Notes: generated by a model from the sequence alone, not told the origin. A DNA stretch of 64,000 nucleotides from Pseudarthrobacter oxydans (GCF_030812335.1 NZ_JAUSSN010000013.1:86056-150055); one strand, 5' to 3'; counted from the stretch's first letter, positions 49,678-58,749 are shown. Made by a program: numbers and translations.

Positions 49678-50697
49678 CTAGTCCGGGAGAGTGCCCCGGC
49701 GGGCGAAGGTTTCCGCAATGCCGGCCGCGGGGGTATCAAGCCTGAGTAGCAGGCTGAGAAGGACCAGCGACTGGGATGGTCTGAGCAGACCCGAGGGTAT
49801 GGCGCCGGCCGCGCGGAGGTCGGCACCGCCGCCGTCGCCGTATCGGGGAACGACTGCGCCGGCTTCCACCCGTGTGCTCGTCACCACCACGACCCCGGCC
49901 GCGATGGCGTCGGCGACGTCCCGGCACAGCACGCGGTTGGCGTTGCCCGTTCCGGTTCCTTGGAGCACAACCCCTGCCGCCCCGGCGTGAAGGGAAGCCT
50001 GCAGGAGCGTGGAATCCGCTCCGGGATAAACAGCTATAAGGTCCACACGCGGTGAGCCGGCGCCGACGCCTGGTAACGGTAACGGGGCAAGGCCGCGCTG
50101 TGCTGCATGTATGTTGACCTCGCCGGAGCCGGATACTGACCCGGCTGTTCCGAAATCCGGGTCGGCGAACGCATCGAGCCGGGTTGTGTGGCTCTTCCGA
50201 ACTCCAGCAGCCGGGAAGATGGTCCCGGCAAACGCCAGCAGCACGCCCTTTCCCCGGGCGTGCGGGGAACCGGCAACGGCGATCGCGCGAGAGAGATTGC
50301 CGGGACCGTCCGGCGTCGGGGAGTCGGCCGCCTCCTGCGCCCCGGTGAACACCACCGGACGAGGATCATCGTGGGTGAGATCAACAAGATAGGCGGTCTC
50401 CTCCATCGTGTCCGTACCGTGGGTGACCACGACCCCCAGAACCTGCGGGTCGGCCAGGGATTGCCTGATGCTGGCGCAGATCGCGATCATGTCATCGACC
50501 GTCAGCAGGTACGAGCCCTTGCGGAAGACGTCACCCACCCGGACCGGATACGAGGCTTGCACCCCCATGCTGGCGAACACCTGCTCTCCCGAGTCCGACG
50601 CCACGGCGGCTCCCCCGGCCTCCGACGCACGGGAGGATATTGTTCCTCCGGTCGCCAGGAGCACCACATGGGGGCCAGCCAATTCTGTGAGAGTCAT
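49678..50697 (-). CDS. L-asparaginase-family amidohydrolase
   Basis: A 339-aa type I/II asparaginase. The first catalytic Thr is in LLATGGTISSRASE near residue 17, the second in GVVVTHGTDTMEETAYLVDL near residue 90, with VVFTGAQEAADSPTPDGPGN following. No signal peptide, so cytoplasmic. It hydrolyses asparagine or a related half-amide. It is the first gene of the operon, with operator palindromes 39-170 bp upstream of its start. GGAGCGGAA precedes the ATG. Confidence 0.93.
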   Translation of the reverse strand: MTLTELAGPHVVLLATGGTISSRASEAGGAAVASDSGEQVFASMGVQASYPVRVGDVFRKGSYLLTVDDMIAICASIRQSLADPQVLGVVVTHGTDTMEETAYLVDLTHDDPRPVVFTGAQEAADSPTPDGPGNLSRAIAVAGSPHARGKGVLLAFAGTIFPAAGVRKSHTTRLDAFADPDFGTAGSVSGSGEVNIHAAQRGLAPLPLPGVGAGSPRVDLIAVYPGADSTLLQASLHAGAAGVVLQGTGTGNANRVLCRDVADAIAAGVVVVTSTRVEAGAVVPRYGDGGGADLRAAGAIPSGLLRPSQSLVLLSLLLRLDTPAAGIAETFARRGTLPD

Positions 50698-50735
50698 TTC
50701 CGCTCCATTTGTCCTGCATCTTCTGTCAGACGCTT

Positions 50736-50751
50736 ACCCAATCGATTGGGT
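50736..50751. promoter_or_regulatory. LacI-type operator O1
   Basis: Perfect 16-bp palindrome ACCCAATCGATTGGGT with a central CG, standard for LacI/GalR regulators. It lies 39 bp upstream of the asparaginase start. Confidence 0.85.
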
Positions 50752-50755
50752 TGTG

Positions 50756-50770
50756 GGATAAAAATTATCC
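50756..50770. promoter_or_regulatory. Inverted repeat overlapping a -10-like sequence
   Basis: GGATAA-AAA-TTATCC. On the minus strand it includes GGATAATTTT, a -10-like element for the asparaginase operon, just upstream of O1. No clear -35 was identified. Confidence 0.4.
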
Positions 50771-50849
50771 TTGCGATGTTTCCCGCGTATGCCTGCGGGT
50801 ATTTCGAGGGTGTAAACACTTCACCCTTGGGTCGGTCCCAAACCACGCC

Positions 50850-50867
50850 TACCCAATCGATTGGGTA
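50850..50867. promoter_or_regulatory. LacI-type operator O2
   Basis: The same 16-bp palindrome as O1, extended to TACCCAATCGATTGGGTA. Centre-to-centre distance from O1 is 115 bp, about 11 helical turns, so looping is possible. It is 133 bp upstream of the lacI-type gene. Confidence 0.85.
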
Positions 50868-50999
50868 AGCGGTAAATTGACTATAGGATGTGATGTGTGG
50901 CACGTCAAGGGTCTTCCGAACCAGAGATCGGCCTGATATTGGGCAGGCTTAGTGGCGACATCTCTTTTAGCTGAGGCAGGTAAGCGATTGGAAGGAACC

Positions 51000-52013
51000 A
51001 TGGCCGGGAACACGACTGTCACGTTGAGGGATCTGGCGGACGAGCTTGGCATCCACCCGTCGACCGTGTCCAGGATCCTTCACTCGGACTCCGCCGTGGC
51101 GCGAGGGGCAGCCTCCGTGGCGACGGCCGAACGTGTGCGGGATCTGGCACGGAAACGGGGGTACTCCCCTGACCCGCAGGCCGCCGGCCTGCGGACTCGG
51201 CGCACGCGCCTCATGGGAGTGATCGTGCCCCGGCTTTCGGACCTTGTCCTGGCAACCATGTACGAGGGCATGGATGAGGCCGCGGCGGCGCTGGGCTATT
51301 CGACCTTCGTCATGAACTCCCGCGACGACCCCCAGGAACAACGACGGAAGACTGACACCATGCTGGCCCGTCGCGTGGACGGACTGATCATCGGTGACGC
51401 GCACCTGGACGGTGACCTGCTGCGGGAGTTGACGGACCGGAAGGTGCCTTTCGTCCTCGTGAACCGCCGTGTCTCGGGCTACCCGTCCGCCACGTGCGAC
51501 GACGTCCTTGGCGGCACACTTGTCGCCGACCACCTGTGGAGCAAGGGGCATCGGAACGTAGCTGTCATCGCCGGTGAGCCCTACGCCAGCACGGCCGTTG
51601 ACCGTACGGCGGGCTTCGTGGACCGTTGGCGTTCGCTGGGCGGCAAAATCCCCCAGAACTCCGTCGTCTGGTCTCGGTTCGATACCGCCGGCGGACGGGA
51701 AGCGGCCGAAAATATCCTGACCCACTGCCACCCCGCCCCGACGGCACTGTTCGCCGTTAACGACTTTGCGGCGATCGGCGCCATGGGAGCACTGCGGTCC
51801 CACGGCCTCACTGTCGGCGACGACGTGGCGGTGGTTGGTTTCAATGACACTTCGCTGGCCGCGGAACTTCCCATTCCGCTGTCCTCGGTTCGCTCGCCCA
51901 TGCTGGACATCGGGCGGACTGCGGTGCAACTCCTAAAGCGGCTATTGGACGGCGAAATTCCCGAGCCGGTCAGGCTGGAACCGACCCTCTGCGTGCGGGA
52001 AAGCAGCGCCTGA
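51000..52013 (+). CDS. LacI-family transcriptional regulator
   Basis: A 337-aa regulator. The N-terminal HTH is TVTLRDLADELGIHPSTVSR followed by the hinge LARKRGYSPDPQAAGLRTRR. The periplasmic-binding-like domain has GVIVPRLSDLVLATMYEGMD, VPFVLVNRRVSGYPSATCDD and VAVVGFNDTSLAAELPIPLS. The ATG at 51000 has a strong GGAAGGAACC site; a GTG at 50952 adds 16 residues before the HTH and is disfavoured. Two palindromic operators between it and the divergent asparaginase operon are its probable targets. The inducer is likely a substrate of that operon. Confidence 0.94.
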   Translation: MAGNTTVTLRDLADELGIHPSTVSRILHSDSAVARGAASVATAERVRDLARKRGYSPDPQAAGLRTRRTRLMGVIVPRLSDLVLATMYEGMDEAAAALGYSTFVMNSRDDPQEQRRKTDTMLARRVDGLIIGDAHLDGDLLRELTDRKVPFVLVNRRVSGYPSATCDDVLGGTLVADHLWSKGHRNVAVIAGEPYASTAVDRTAGFVDRWRSLGGKIPQNSVVWSRFDTAGGREAAENILTHCHPAPTALFAVNDFAAIGAMGALRSHGLTVGDDVAVVGFNDTSLAAELPIPLSSVRSPMLDIGRTAVQLLKRLLDGEIPEPVRLEPTLCVRESSA

Positions 52014-52016
52014 AGC

Positions 52017-52709
52017 TCAGGCCCTTTCTGACGCTGCCCGGCGTTTGAGATTCGTGAACTGACGGGTCTGCATGACCCAGTGGGAGGGCTCCAGCAACAA
52101 GACACTCAGGAGGGGCTGCAGCCATTTCGGCCGGAACGACCAGTACCCGCTGACGACGAGCCGCGTGCGCCCGCCGGCCGCGTCCTTCAGCTCGAACCCC
52201 CACAGCGAGTCGGTGAAGTATCGGGGACGCTGTCCCGCCGGATCGAACGGGCGGCCCCGCAGATCAAGCGACATGCGCAGACCCAGGAACTTCTCCGGTT
52301 CCAGCGCCGCGACCTCCCACCACTGGCTGCCGTCCGGTGTGCCCGCCAGATGGTCGCCAACAAAAATCTCCTGCCACTCGGGGTGAATCGTCCAGGCGCT
52401 GGCGTGCCCGAAGTTGTCCAGTCGGTCCCAGCTGTACCACCCCGCCCGGTCGGTCCCCATCTGCGCCAGCCAGGCCCACACGCGCGAGCGGGGCGCGTCA
52501 ATGGTCACGGCCATGGTTCCGCTGCGGGTCCCGTCCGGGATAAGCCCGTCCCCCGGGTAGGGCCCGTTTGCTTCCGCTGCGGTGGCGCCGGCGCGCAGCA
52601 GGCGCGGCCGCACCACTGCCAGGTAGGCGGTGACAACAGCGGCTGCAGCGGCAGCAGCGCCGACAGCAGCTCCAGACTGGGGAGCCCAATTCGTCGCGCG
52701 GTGTGTCAT
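52017..52709 (-). CDS. SRPBCC-like protein with N-terminal membrane segment
   Basis: A 230-aa protein. An Ala-rich hydrophobic helix (GAAVGAAAAAAAVVTAYLAV) anchors it. Residues 62-215 follow a START/SRPBCC-type pattern: MAVTIDAPRSRVWAWLAQMG, then GWYSWDRLDNFGHASAWTIH, EPEKFLGLRMSLDLRGRPFD and RTRLVVSGYWSFRPKWLQPL. Such domains bind hydrophobic ligands; none can be named. Its stop is 4 bp from the stop of the LacI gene (convergent). Confidence 0.8.
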   Translation of the reverse strand: MTHRATNWAPQSGAAVGAAAAAAAVVTAYLAVVRPRLLRAGATAAEANGPYPGDGLIPDGTRSGTMAVTIDAPRSRVWAWLAQMGTDRAGWYSWDRLDNFGHASAWTIHPEWQEIFVGDHLAGTPDGSQWWEVAALEPEKFLGLRMSLDLRGRPFDPAGQRPRYFTDSLWGFELKDAAGGRTRLVVSGYWSFRPKWLQPLLSVLLLEPSHWVMQTRQFTNLKRRAASERA

Positions 52710-52918
52710 CGTGTCTCCCCCTCAGGGCGCGGGTGTCGCCGAAAGAATGCGAGGATGCGCCGGGACGTTCGAAGTAATTCCGAAGAGAGGTCCGGTCTAT
52801 CAGCACGGGGCTGGAGGCGGGAAGAGTCCTTGGCCCCTGAGGACTTCCGGCACTGGTCCCCCGGCGGCATACCGGACTATTCTGGACGCATATCTTGAGC
52901 TCGACAGCTGGACAAAAC

Positions 52919-55066
52919 ATGGCGCCGAAGAAGCGGAATCGATCTCGTCTGGCCGCGGCCCTTTGGAGGGTCCTCGGATTCCTGACAGTGAGCGCCGTTT
53001 GCGGTGTTCTCGTTGCCAGCCTGGCGGTCCCCGGCGTCGCTGCTGCCGGCGTTGCCGTCAGCAGGTCAATCATCTTCTTCAACAACCTTCCCGCGGAGCT
53101 GGCGGTTGTTCCGCCGTCGCAGTCAACGAAGGTCCTGACCGCTGACGGGAAGACCATCGCCACCTTTTTCGCGGAGAACCGCGTGAAGGTCGGGCTGGAC
53201 GAGATGTCCCCGTACATCAGGGACGCGATTGTTGCCATCGAGGACAGCCGCTTCTACGAGCATGCCGGCGTCGACCCGCAGGGGATTCTCCGGGCGCTCA
53301 CGACTAACCTGACCAGCGGCGACAGACAGGGCGCATCCACACTGACCCAGCAGTACGTAACGAACGTGATCAATGAGTCCCTGGTGTCGGCGGAGAGGAC
53401 CGATCAGGTCATCCTCAGCGGGCAGAAGAGCATCGGCGACAAGGTGCGGGAGATGAAGCTCGCCCTCGAGCTGGAAAAGAAGTTCACCAAAGACCAGATC
53501 CTTGAGGGCTATCTCAATATCGTGTTCTTTAACCGGGACGCGTACGGCATTGAGGCCGCAGCCCGGCATTTCTTCAGCACGTCCGCAAAGGAACTCACCC
53601 TGCCGCAGGCTGCCCTGCTCGCCGGCCTGGTCAACAGCCCCAGCTTCTACGATCCCGCCGTCAACCCGGACAACGCCATCAAGCGGCGCAACCAGGTCCT
53701 GGACAAAATGCTCAGCGACAGGAAAATCCTCCAGGCTGATCATGACGCCGCTGTCGCCAGCGGTGTCGAGCTGAAGATCACACCTGCAAAGCAGGGGTGC
53801 TCGGCTGCTGACATGGCGCCGTACTTCTGCGACTACGTCTCCCACCTGATCCTCAACAACCCGGTGTACGGCGTCGACGCCGCGGCTCGCGAGAGGAAGC
53901 TGTACCGCGGCGGCCTGACCATCACCACGACGCTGGACAGCAGGCTCCAGGCTGCCGCGCAGGCGCAGGTTGACGCCACTGCCGGGGCCAACCCGGACAA
54001 GTGGGGCGCGTCTTTGGTCTCGATCGGTCCCGGCACCGGCAGGATCCTCGCGATGGCGCAAAACACCGTGTTTCTGCCCGCTCCCGGGAAATTCGACACC
54101 CAGCTGAACTTCAACGTCGATGCAAAGGACGCCGACGGGAATGACTTGAACGGCGCCGGCGGGTTCCAACCCGGGTCCACGATGAAACCGTTCACCTTCG
54201 CTGAATGGCTCAATGAAGGCAAGTCCATGGTCGCCGAGGTGGATGCCTCCAGGCGGACTTATCCGCTGGACTTCCCGTGGAAGTCCAGCTGTGGAAAGGT
54301 CCTCGGGGCTTACAACACGGCTGAAAAGGCTCTCGGCGCCGCAGACGACCTGCAGAACAACGACGAGGGCTACTACCGCAAAATGCCCGTCAATTACGCT
54401 CTGTACAACTCCATCAATACGGCCACCTTCGCGGAGGCCGCCGAGCTGGACTTCTGCGGCATTCAGAGAATGGTGGATGCCGTGGGACTTCACAGCGGCG
54501 TGGATAACGCCCCGGTGAACATGCATCAGCTGGGCAACCTGCTGGGTGCCATTGGGGTTGCCCCGCTCCACCTGGCCAACGCCTTTGCCACGTTCGCCGC
54601 TGACGGCAGGTATTGCGCCCCGATCGCCATCGCGGGCGTGACCGATGCGGCGGGACGGGAGCTTCCGGCCCAGCTCAGCGACTGCCGCAGCGCGGTTAAG
54701 CCCGAGGTTGCCCGGGGCGTGAACGCCGTGCTCCAGGATGTGCTGAAACTAGGGTCCGGCGTGTACATCGAACCCAAGGTCCACACCCGTTTCGCGGTCG
54801 CGGCCAAGACCGGCACGTCCAACAACAACGGCGCGACCTGGGTGGCCGGCTACACCAGCGGCCTGGCCACGGCGTCCTTCTTCGGAGACGCGCTGGAAGG
54901 CCAGAAGCGGCCCGGCCAGAACGTCACCATCAACGGCAAGTTCTACAAGAACATTGACGGTTACATGCTCGCCGGCCCGCAGTGGGCGAACTACATGCTC
55001 GAGGTCGCCGGTCTCTATCCCACCGAGGCGTTTCCGCCTCCACCCGAGTCCATGACGAAGCCCTGA
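52919..55066 (+). CDS. Class A penicillin-binding protein, copy 2
   Basis: A 715-aa paralogue of the PBP at 35483. Every motif is kept at nearly the same positions: AIEDSRFYEHAG (Glu about 106), QGASTLTQQYVTNV, GSTMKPF (Ser about 420), YNSINTAT, AAKTGTSN (about 629). It ends at ESMTKP and lacks the charged tail of copy 1. Long stretches are identical at the DNA level (for example around 53121-53165 and 35687-35731), so the duplication is fairly recent or homogenised by gene conversion. The N-terminal cytoplasmic segment (MAPKKRNRSRLAAALWRVLG) differs. A TTG 24 bp upstream is an alternative start. Confidence 0.95.
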   Translation: MAPKKRNRSRLAAALWRVLGFLTVSAVCGVLVASLAVPGVAAAGVAVSRSIIFFNNLPAELAVVPPSQSTKVLTADGKTIATFFAENRVKVGLDEMSPYIRDAIVAIEDSRFYEHAGVDPQGILRALTTNLTSGDRQGASTLTQQYVTNVINESLVSAERTDQVILSGQKSIGDKVREMKLALELEKKFTKDQILEGYLNIVFFNRDAYGIEAAARHFFSTSAKELTLPQAALLAGLVNSPSFYDPAVNPDNAIKRRNQVLDKMLSDRKILQADHDAAVASGVELKITPAKQGCSAADMAPYFCDYVSHLILNNPVYGVDAAARERKLYRGGLTITTTLDSRLQAAAQAQVDATAGANPDKWGASLVSIGPGTGRILAMAQNTVFLPAPGKFDTQLNFNVDAKDADGNDLNGAGGFQPGSTMKPFTFAEWLNEGKSMVAEVDASRRTYPLDFPWKSSCGKVLGAYNTAEKALGAADDLQNNDEGYYRKMPVNYALYNSINTATFAEAAELDFCGIQRMVDAVGLHSGVDNAPVNMHQLGNLLGAIGVAPLHLANAFATFAADGRYCAPIAIAGVTDAAGRELPAQLSDCRSAVKPEVARGVNAVLQDVLKLGSGVYIEPKVHTRFAVAAKTGTSNNNGATWVAGYTSGLATASFFGDALEGQKRPGQNVTINGKFYKNIDGYMLAGPQWANYMLEVAGLYPTEAFPPPPESMTKP

Positions 55067-55178
55067 CCCGCCGAGTCCTCCAGGTCCGCCCTGCAGCAGC
55101 AGGGCGGCGGCCGCCGGAACGCCGTCGGATCGGGTCGTCGGTGCCCGTCACCTCGCCGATGTTCTGCGCCCGGATGTT

Positions 55179-55191
55179 GTTACTTGGTAAC
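55179..55191. promoter_or_regulatory. Short inverted repeat upstream of the monooxygenase-hydrolase gene
   Basis: GTTAC-TTG-GTAAC, 9 bp before the start codon. It could be a TetR-type half-site pair, but no regulator gene is adjacent. Confidence 0.35.
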
Positions 55192-55199
55192 TTTGCCTC

Positions 55200-57611
55200 A
55201 TGAGCGAACACGTTGATGTGTTGATAGTCGGAGCCGGGCTGAGCGGCATCGGTTTCGCCAGCCGGCTGAAGCGCGAAGCACCTGGGAAGACCTTCACGAT
55301 CCTTGAGTCCCGCGGTGCAGTGGGCGGCACATGGGATCTTTTCAGGTACCCGGGCATCCGCTCCGATAGCGACATGTACACGCTCGGCTACTCCTTCCGG
55401 CCCTGGGCCAGCGCCAAGGCCATTGCCGACGGCGATTCGATTCGCGAATACATCGAGGCGACGGTCGCGGACGAGGAACTCGAACCGCGGATCCGGCTGC
55501 ATCACCGGGTCAAATCGGCTGAGTGGTCAAGCGAAACCGCACTGTGGACCGTCACGGCAGCCCTCACGTCCGGCGGCGAATATCGACGGGACGATCCGGC
55601 GTCGCCCGCCGGCCGGTCGGTCACGTTCACCTGCTCGTTCCTGTCAGTCTGCTCGGGCTATTACCGGTATGACGAAGGGTTCACCCCGGTCATCGAGGGG
55701 TCCGAGACGTTTGCGGGATCGATCGTCCACCCGCAACACTGGCCTGCTGATCTCGATTACGAAGGCAAGCAAGTGGTGATCATCGGCAGCGGGGCAACCG
55801 CAGTGACACTCGTGCCGTCGATGGCGGGCTTGGCTGCCAAGGTCACCATGCTGCAGCGCTCCCCCACCTATATCGCCCCCGTGCCGTCCCGGGATCACCT
55901 GGCCGACCTGCTTCGGGGCAGAGTGCCCGCGCAACTGGCTTACGCCGTCGTACGGGCCAAGAACATTCTATTTTCGATGCTGACCTACCAGCTCAGCCGG
56001 CGGCGGCCGGAAACGATGAAGGCGATCCTCCGCAAGGCGGCCATCGCCAAGCTGCCGGAGGGCTTTGCGGTCGACACGCACCTGGCCCCGTCGTATCAGC
56101 CCTGGGACCAGCGGCTCTGCGCGATCCCCAACGGCGACCTCTACCATGCCATCAGCGCGGGCACTGCCGACATCGTGACCGACCAGATCTCGCGGATCAC
56201 CCCGAGCGGACTTGATCTGGTCTCGGGGAGATCGATCCCGGCCGACGTGATCGTCACGGCGACTGGACTGAACCTGCTCGTGATCGGCGGAATGAGTCTC
56301 AGGGTCGACGGCGAGCCGGTGGACGTAGGCAGGACCCTGACCTACAAGGGCATGATGCTCGACGGCGTTCCCAATTTTGCGCTCACTGTGGGCTACACCA
56401 ACGCGTCGTGGACGCTGAAAGCGGATCTGGTCGCCGGCTATATCTGCAGGCTGCTGAAGCACCTCGACCGGCAAAACCTGCACTGGGTCACGCCAAAGGC
56501 TCCCGCCGGCGTCGCGGACGCTGAGCTGACGTCCCTGATCGACCTGAAGGCGGGCTACATCCTTCGCGACGCCGACCACCTGCCCCGGCAGGGCACCGGA
56601 TCGCCCTGGCGACTGCACCAGAACTATGTTCGCGATTTCGCCCTTCTCAAGGCCGGCAGACTGACGGAACACGTTCGTTTCGGCTGGCGCGGGCAGCCGG
56701 TGATTGCGCCCGGGCTGGAAACCCCGGAGGCATGCCAGGGCCCTCTCGACCTTCCTGGAACAGCACACCTCGACGTCGGAGGCACGCGTTTGCGCTACCG
56801 GAAAACCGGCACCGGGGACCCCGTGCTGCTCCTGCACGGCATTGGTCAGAGCCTCGATGACTGGAACGAGCAACACCAGCGACTCTCGGCACGCCACACC
56901 GTCTACAGCGTTGACCTGCCCGGCTTCGCGTACTCCGACCGGCTCTCCGGGACGGCGACTCTGGCGAAGCTTGCTGACGCCCTGCCCGCCGTCCTCGACG
57001 CCCTCGGGGTGCACGAGCCGCTTCCGGTCATCGGCAATTCCCTCGGAGGTGCCGTCGCCATGAAGCTCGCTGCCGACCATCCCGATCGGGTCTCAGCCCT
57101 GGTGCTGGCCAACAGCGCCGGATTCGGCCAGCAGGTTGCCCTGGTCCTGCGCCTGCTCACTGTCAGGCCGCTCGCTGCGCTGCTAATGCGTCCCGACGAG
57201 GCAGCCTCGCGCCGCACGGTCCGGTCGCTCTTCTACGACAAGGAGCTGGCGACCGGTGCCCGCGTCGACCATGCATTCGCCCTGTCACAACGGGCGGCCC
57301 ACCGCCAGACAACCCTTGACATTGCCCGCGATCTCGGAACGATCGCGGGCATCAGGACCGACTGGCGGACGGCCCTCGTCGAGGCCCTGGCGCGGTCGGA
57401 CATTCCGACGCTCGTGGTCTGGGGCGACCACGACCACGTCCTCCCGCACAGCCAGCTGAGGGCGGCGACCGCGGCGTTGCCCCGCGCCAAGTCGCACGTC
57501 TTCTCGAACACGGGGCACATGCCCCAGATCGAACGGCCCGACGAGTTCGCCGTGGTCGTGGAGCAGTTCCTGTCCCGGGTCATGGCGGGCCGCCAGACGG
57601 CAGGCATCTGA
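55200..57611 (+). CDS. Baeyer-Villiger-type flavin monooxygenase fused to an alpha/beta hydrolase
   Basis: An 803-aa two-domain enzyme. Residues 1-500 are a class B flavoprotein monooxygenase: VDVLIVGAGLSGIGFASRLK (FAD), the fingerprint FAGSIVHPQHWP (F-x-G-x3-H-x3-W-P) near residue 180, and VVIIGSGATAVTLVPSM (NADPH). Residues 515-803 are an alpha/beta hydrolase: VLLLHGIGQSLDDW (oxyanion) near 542, VIGNSLGGAVAMKL (Ser nucleophile, about 612), VVWGDHDHVLP (Asp) and NTGHMPQIERP (His, about 770). Baeyer-Villiger oxidation turns a ketone into an ester, which the second domain could hydrolyse at once. The ketone is unknown. The frame runs through the junction with no break, so the fusion is genuine in this sequence. 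Confidence 0.93.
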   Translation: MSEHVDVLIVGAGLSGIGFASRLKREAPGKTFTILESRGAVGGTWDLFRYPGIRSDSDMYTLGYSFRPWASAKAIADGDSIREYIEATVADEELEPRIRLHHRVKSAEWSSETALWTVTAALTSGGEYRRDDPASPAGRSVTFTCSFLSVCSGYYRYDEGFTPVIEGSETFAGSIVHPQHWPADLDYEGKQVVIIGSGATAVTLVPSMAGLAAKVTMLQRSPTYIAPVPSRDHLADLLRGRVPAQLAYAVVRAKNILFSMLTYQLSRRRPETMKAILRKAAIAKLPEGFAVDTHLAPSYQPWDQRLCAIPNGDLYHAISAGTADIVTDQISRITPSGLDLVSGRSIPADVIVTATGLNLLVIGGMSLRVDGEPVDVGRTLTYKGMMLDGVPNFALTVGYTNASWTLKADLVAGYICRLLKHLDRQNLHWVTPKAPAGVADAELTSLIDLKAGYILRDADHLPRQGTGSPWRLHQNYVRDFALLKAGRLTEHVRFGWRGQPVIAPGLETPEACQGPLDLPGTAHLDVGGTRLRYRKTGTGDPVLLLHGIGQSLDDWNEQHQRLSARHTVYSVDLPGFAYSDRLSGTATLAKLADALPAVLDALGVHEPLPVIGNSLGGAVAMKLAADHPDRVSALVLANSAGFGQQVALVLRLLTVRPLAALLMRPDEAASRRTVRSLFYDKELATGARVDHAFALSQRAAHRQTTLDIARDLGTIAGIRTDWRTALVEALARSDIPTLVVWGDHDHVLPHSQLRAATAALPRAKSHVFSNTGHMPQIERPDEFAVVVEQFLSRVMAGRQTAGI

Positions 57612-57713
57612 CACGAAAGGCGCATCTCTGTCAGAGAGGTGCGCCTTTCGTGTGACCGCTACGACAAAAGGCGCATCTCTGTCAGAGAGGTGCGCCTTTC
57701 GTGTGACCGTTAC
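57612..57713. terminator. Two tandem copies of a strong bidirectional terminator hairpin
   Basis: A 51-bp unit is repeated twice (57612-57662 and 57663-57713). Each contains a long stem, AAAGGCGCATCTCT pairing with AGAGAGGTGCGCCTTT, with a GTC loop. The first copy starts directly at the stop of the monooxygenase-hydrolase gene. The stem is symmetric, with A-run and T-run on the two sides, so it can serve both strands. Confidence 0.85.
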
Positions 57714-57724
57714 GACGAGGTGGT

Positions 57725-57940
57725 TCAGGCGTTCGAGACCTCGGCCGCCTTTGAACGGATGAAGTCATGATCCTCCTGGGATATGACCGTCTCGCCGTGC
57801 TGCCCACTGGCGAGATCCTCGCCCGCCGCCTTGGAGACAACTGCGGTGATGGTCCTGGGAAGGATCTGGCATCCGGGGTTATCGATAAACCACTTCCGCG
57901 TGGCAGGGTCCAGACGGTCCCAATGGTCCTTAATGTGCAT
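57725..57940 (-). CDS. Small hypothetical protein (71 aa)
   Basis: MHIKDHWDRLDPATRKWFID, then NPGCQILPRTITAVVSKAAG and SQEDHDFIRSKAAEVSNA: helical, soluble, no known domain. AAGGAAGGCGG lies about 10 nt before the ATG, and the gene ends next to the tandem terminators, which supports it being real. Confidence 0.6.
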   Translation of the reverse strand: MHIKDHWDRLDPATRKWFIDNPGCQILPRTITAVVSKAAGEDLASGQHGETVISQEDHDFIRSKAAEVSNA

Positions 57941-58200
57941 CTGACGATGCCGCCTTCCTTTTCGATGTGCGGTTCGGGGTGATCATGGCGCGCTGCCAGA
58001 GGTCATGGTGCTCGCCCCAGCCCCACAAGTTAACGCCTTGCCCCGGAGGAAGACTAGGGCCAAAGTCCCTCAATTTTCATGGGCACCGCGGCCCCCTGAA
58101 AACCTCCAGTTTTCGGTGGAAAAATGTGCCCTCCGGAAGCAAAATCAAACTCAGAGGCCGGCGCGGTGAGCCAAGGCCGCACAACACCCGGGGGGCACCG

Positions 58201-58695
58201 ATGCTGGTGATCGAATCGAGGGTCGACGTCGCGGGGTTGACGGGCCATGATGTCACCGACTTCATGGTGTCCTGCACCGATGAGCAGTACCGGAAGTGGT
58301 GGCCGGGCACCCACCTGCAGCTCCACGTGCTGGGGCGGGCCACCGGCGGGGTGGGTGACGTCGTGGTCATGGACGAGTTCATCGGCCGGCGCCGGCTGCG
58401 CCTGCGCGGAGTGGTGGAGGCGGTCGAGCCGGGCCGCAGGCTCGTGTGGCGCTTCCGCAAGCTCGTGCCTCTCCCGGCGCGCCTGTCTCTGGAGCTCTCC
58501 GCGGTGCCGGGCGGCGTGTCGGTTCGCCACACGATCACCGCCGGATGGCCAGGGATCGGCCGCGCGCTGGACCCACTGTTGCGGCTGTACTTCACGCCCA
58601 GGTTCACCGCGGACCTGGATGCCCACGTCCGCACGGAGTTCCCCTTGCTGCGGGACTATCTCCGGCCCGGTTCCACATCCCGCACCGATAACTGA
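58201..58695 (+). CDS. SRPBCC-family protein (164 aa)
   Basis: Starting at ATG 58201 (MLVIESRVDVAGLTGHDVTD), the protein has the START/polyketide-cyclase-like pattern: WWPGTHLQLHVLGRATGGVG, then VVEAVEPGRRLVWRFRKLVP and LSLELSAVPGGVSVRHTITA. GGGGGG lies 8 nt upstream. The open frame extends back to 57967 but that part has no coding character. A possible ligand-binding or cyclase-like role is not decidable. Confidence 0.75.
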   Translation: MLVIESRVDVAGLTGHDVTDFMVSCTDEQYRKWWPGTHLQLHVLGRATGGVGDVVVMDEFIGRRRLRLRGVVEAVEPGRRLVWRFRKLVPLPARLSLELSAVPGGVSVRHTITAGWPGIGRALDPLLRLYFTPRFTADLDAHVRTEFPLLRDYLRPGSTSRTDN

Positions 58696-58749
58696 CCGCC
58701 GGCCTCAGCCGGTCCCTCAGGACGCGGTCGCCATCGGCGCTTTCACCGG

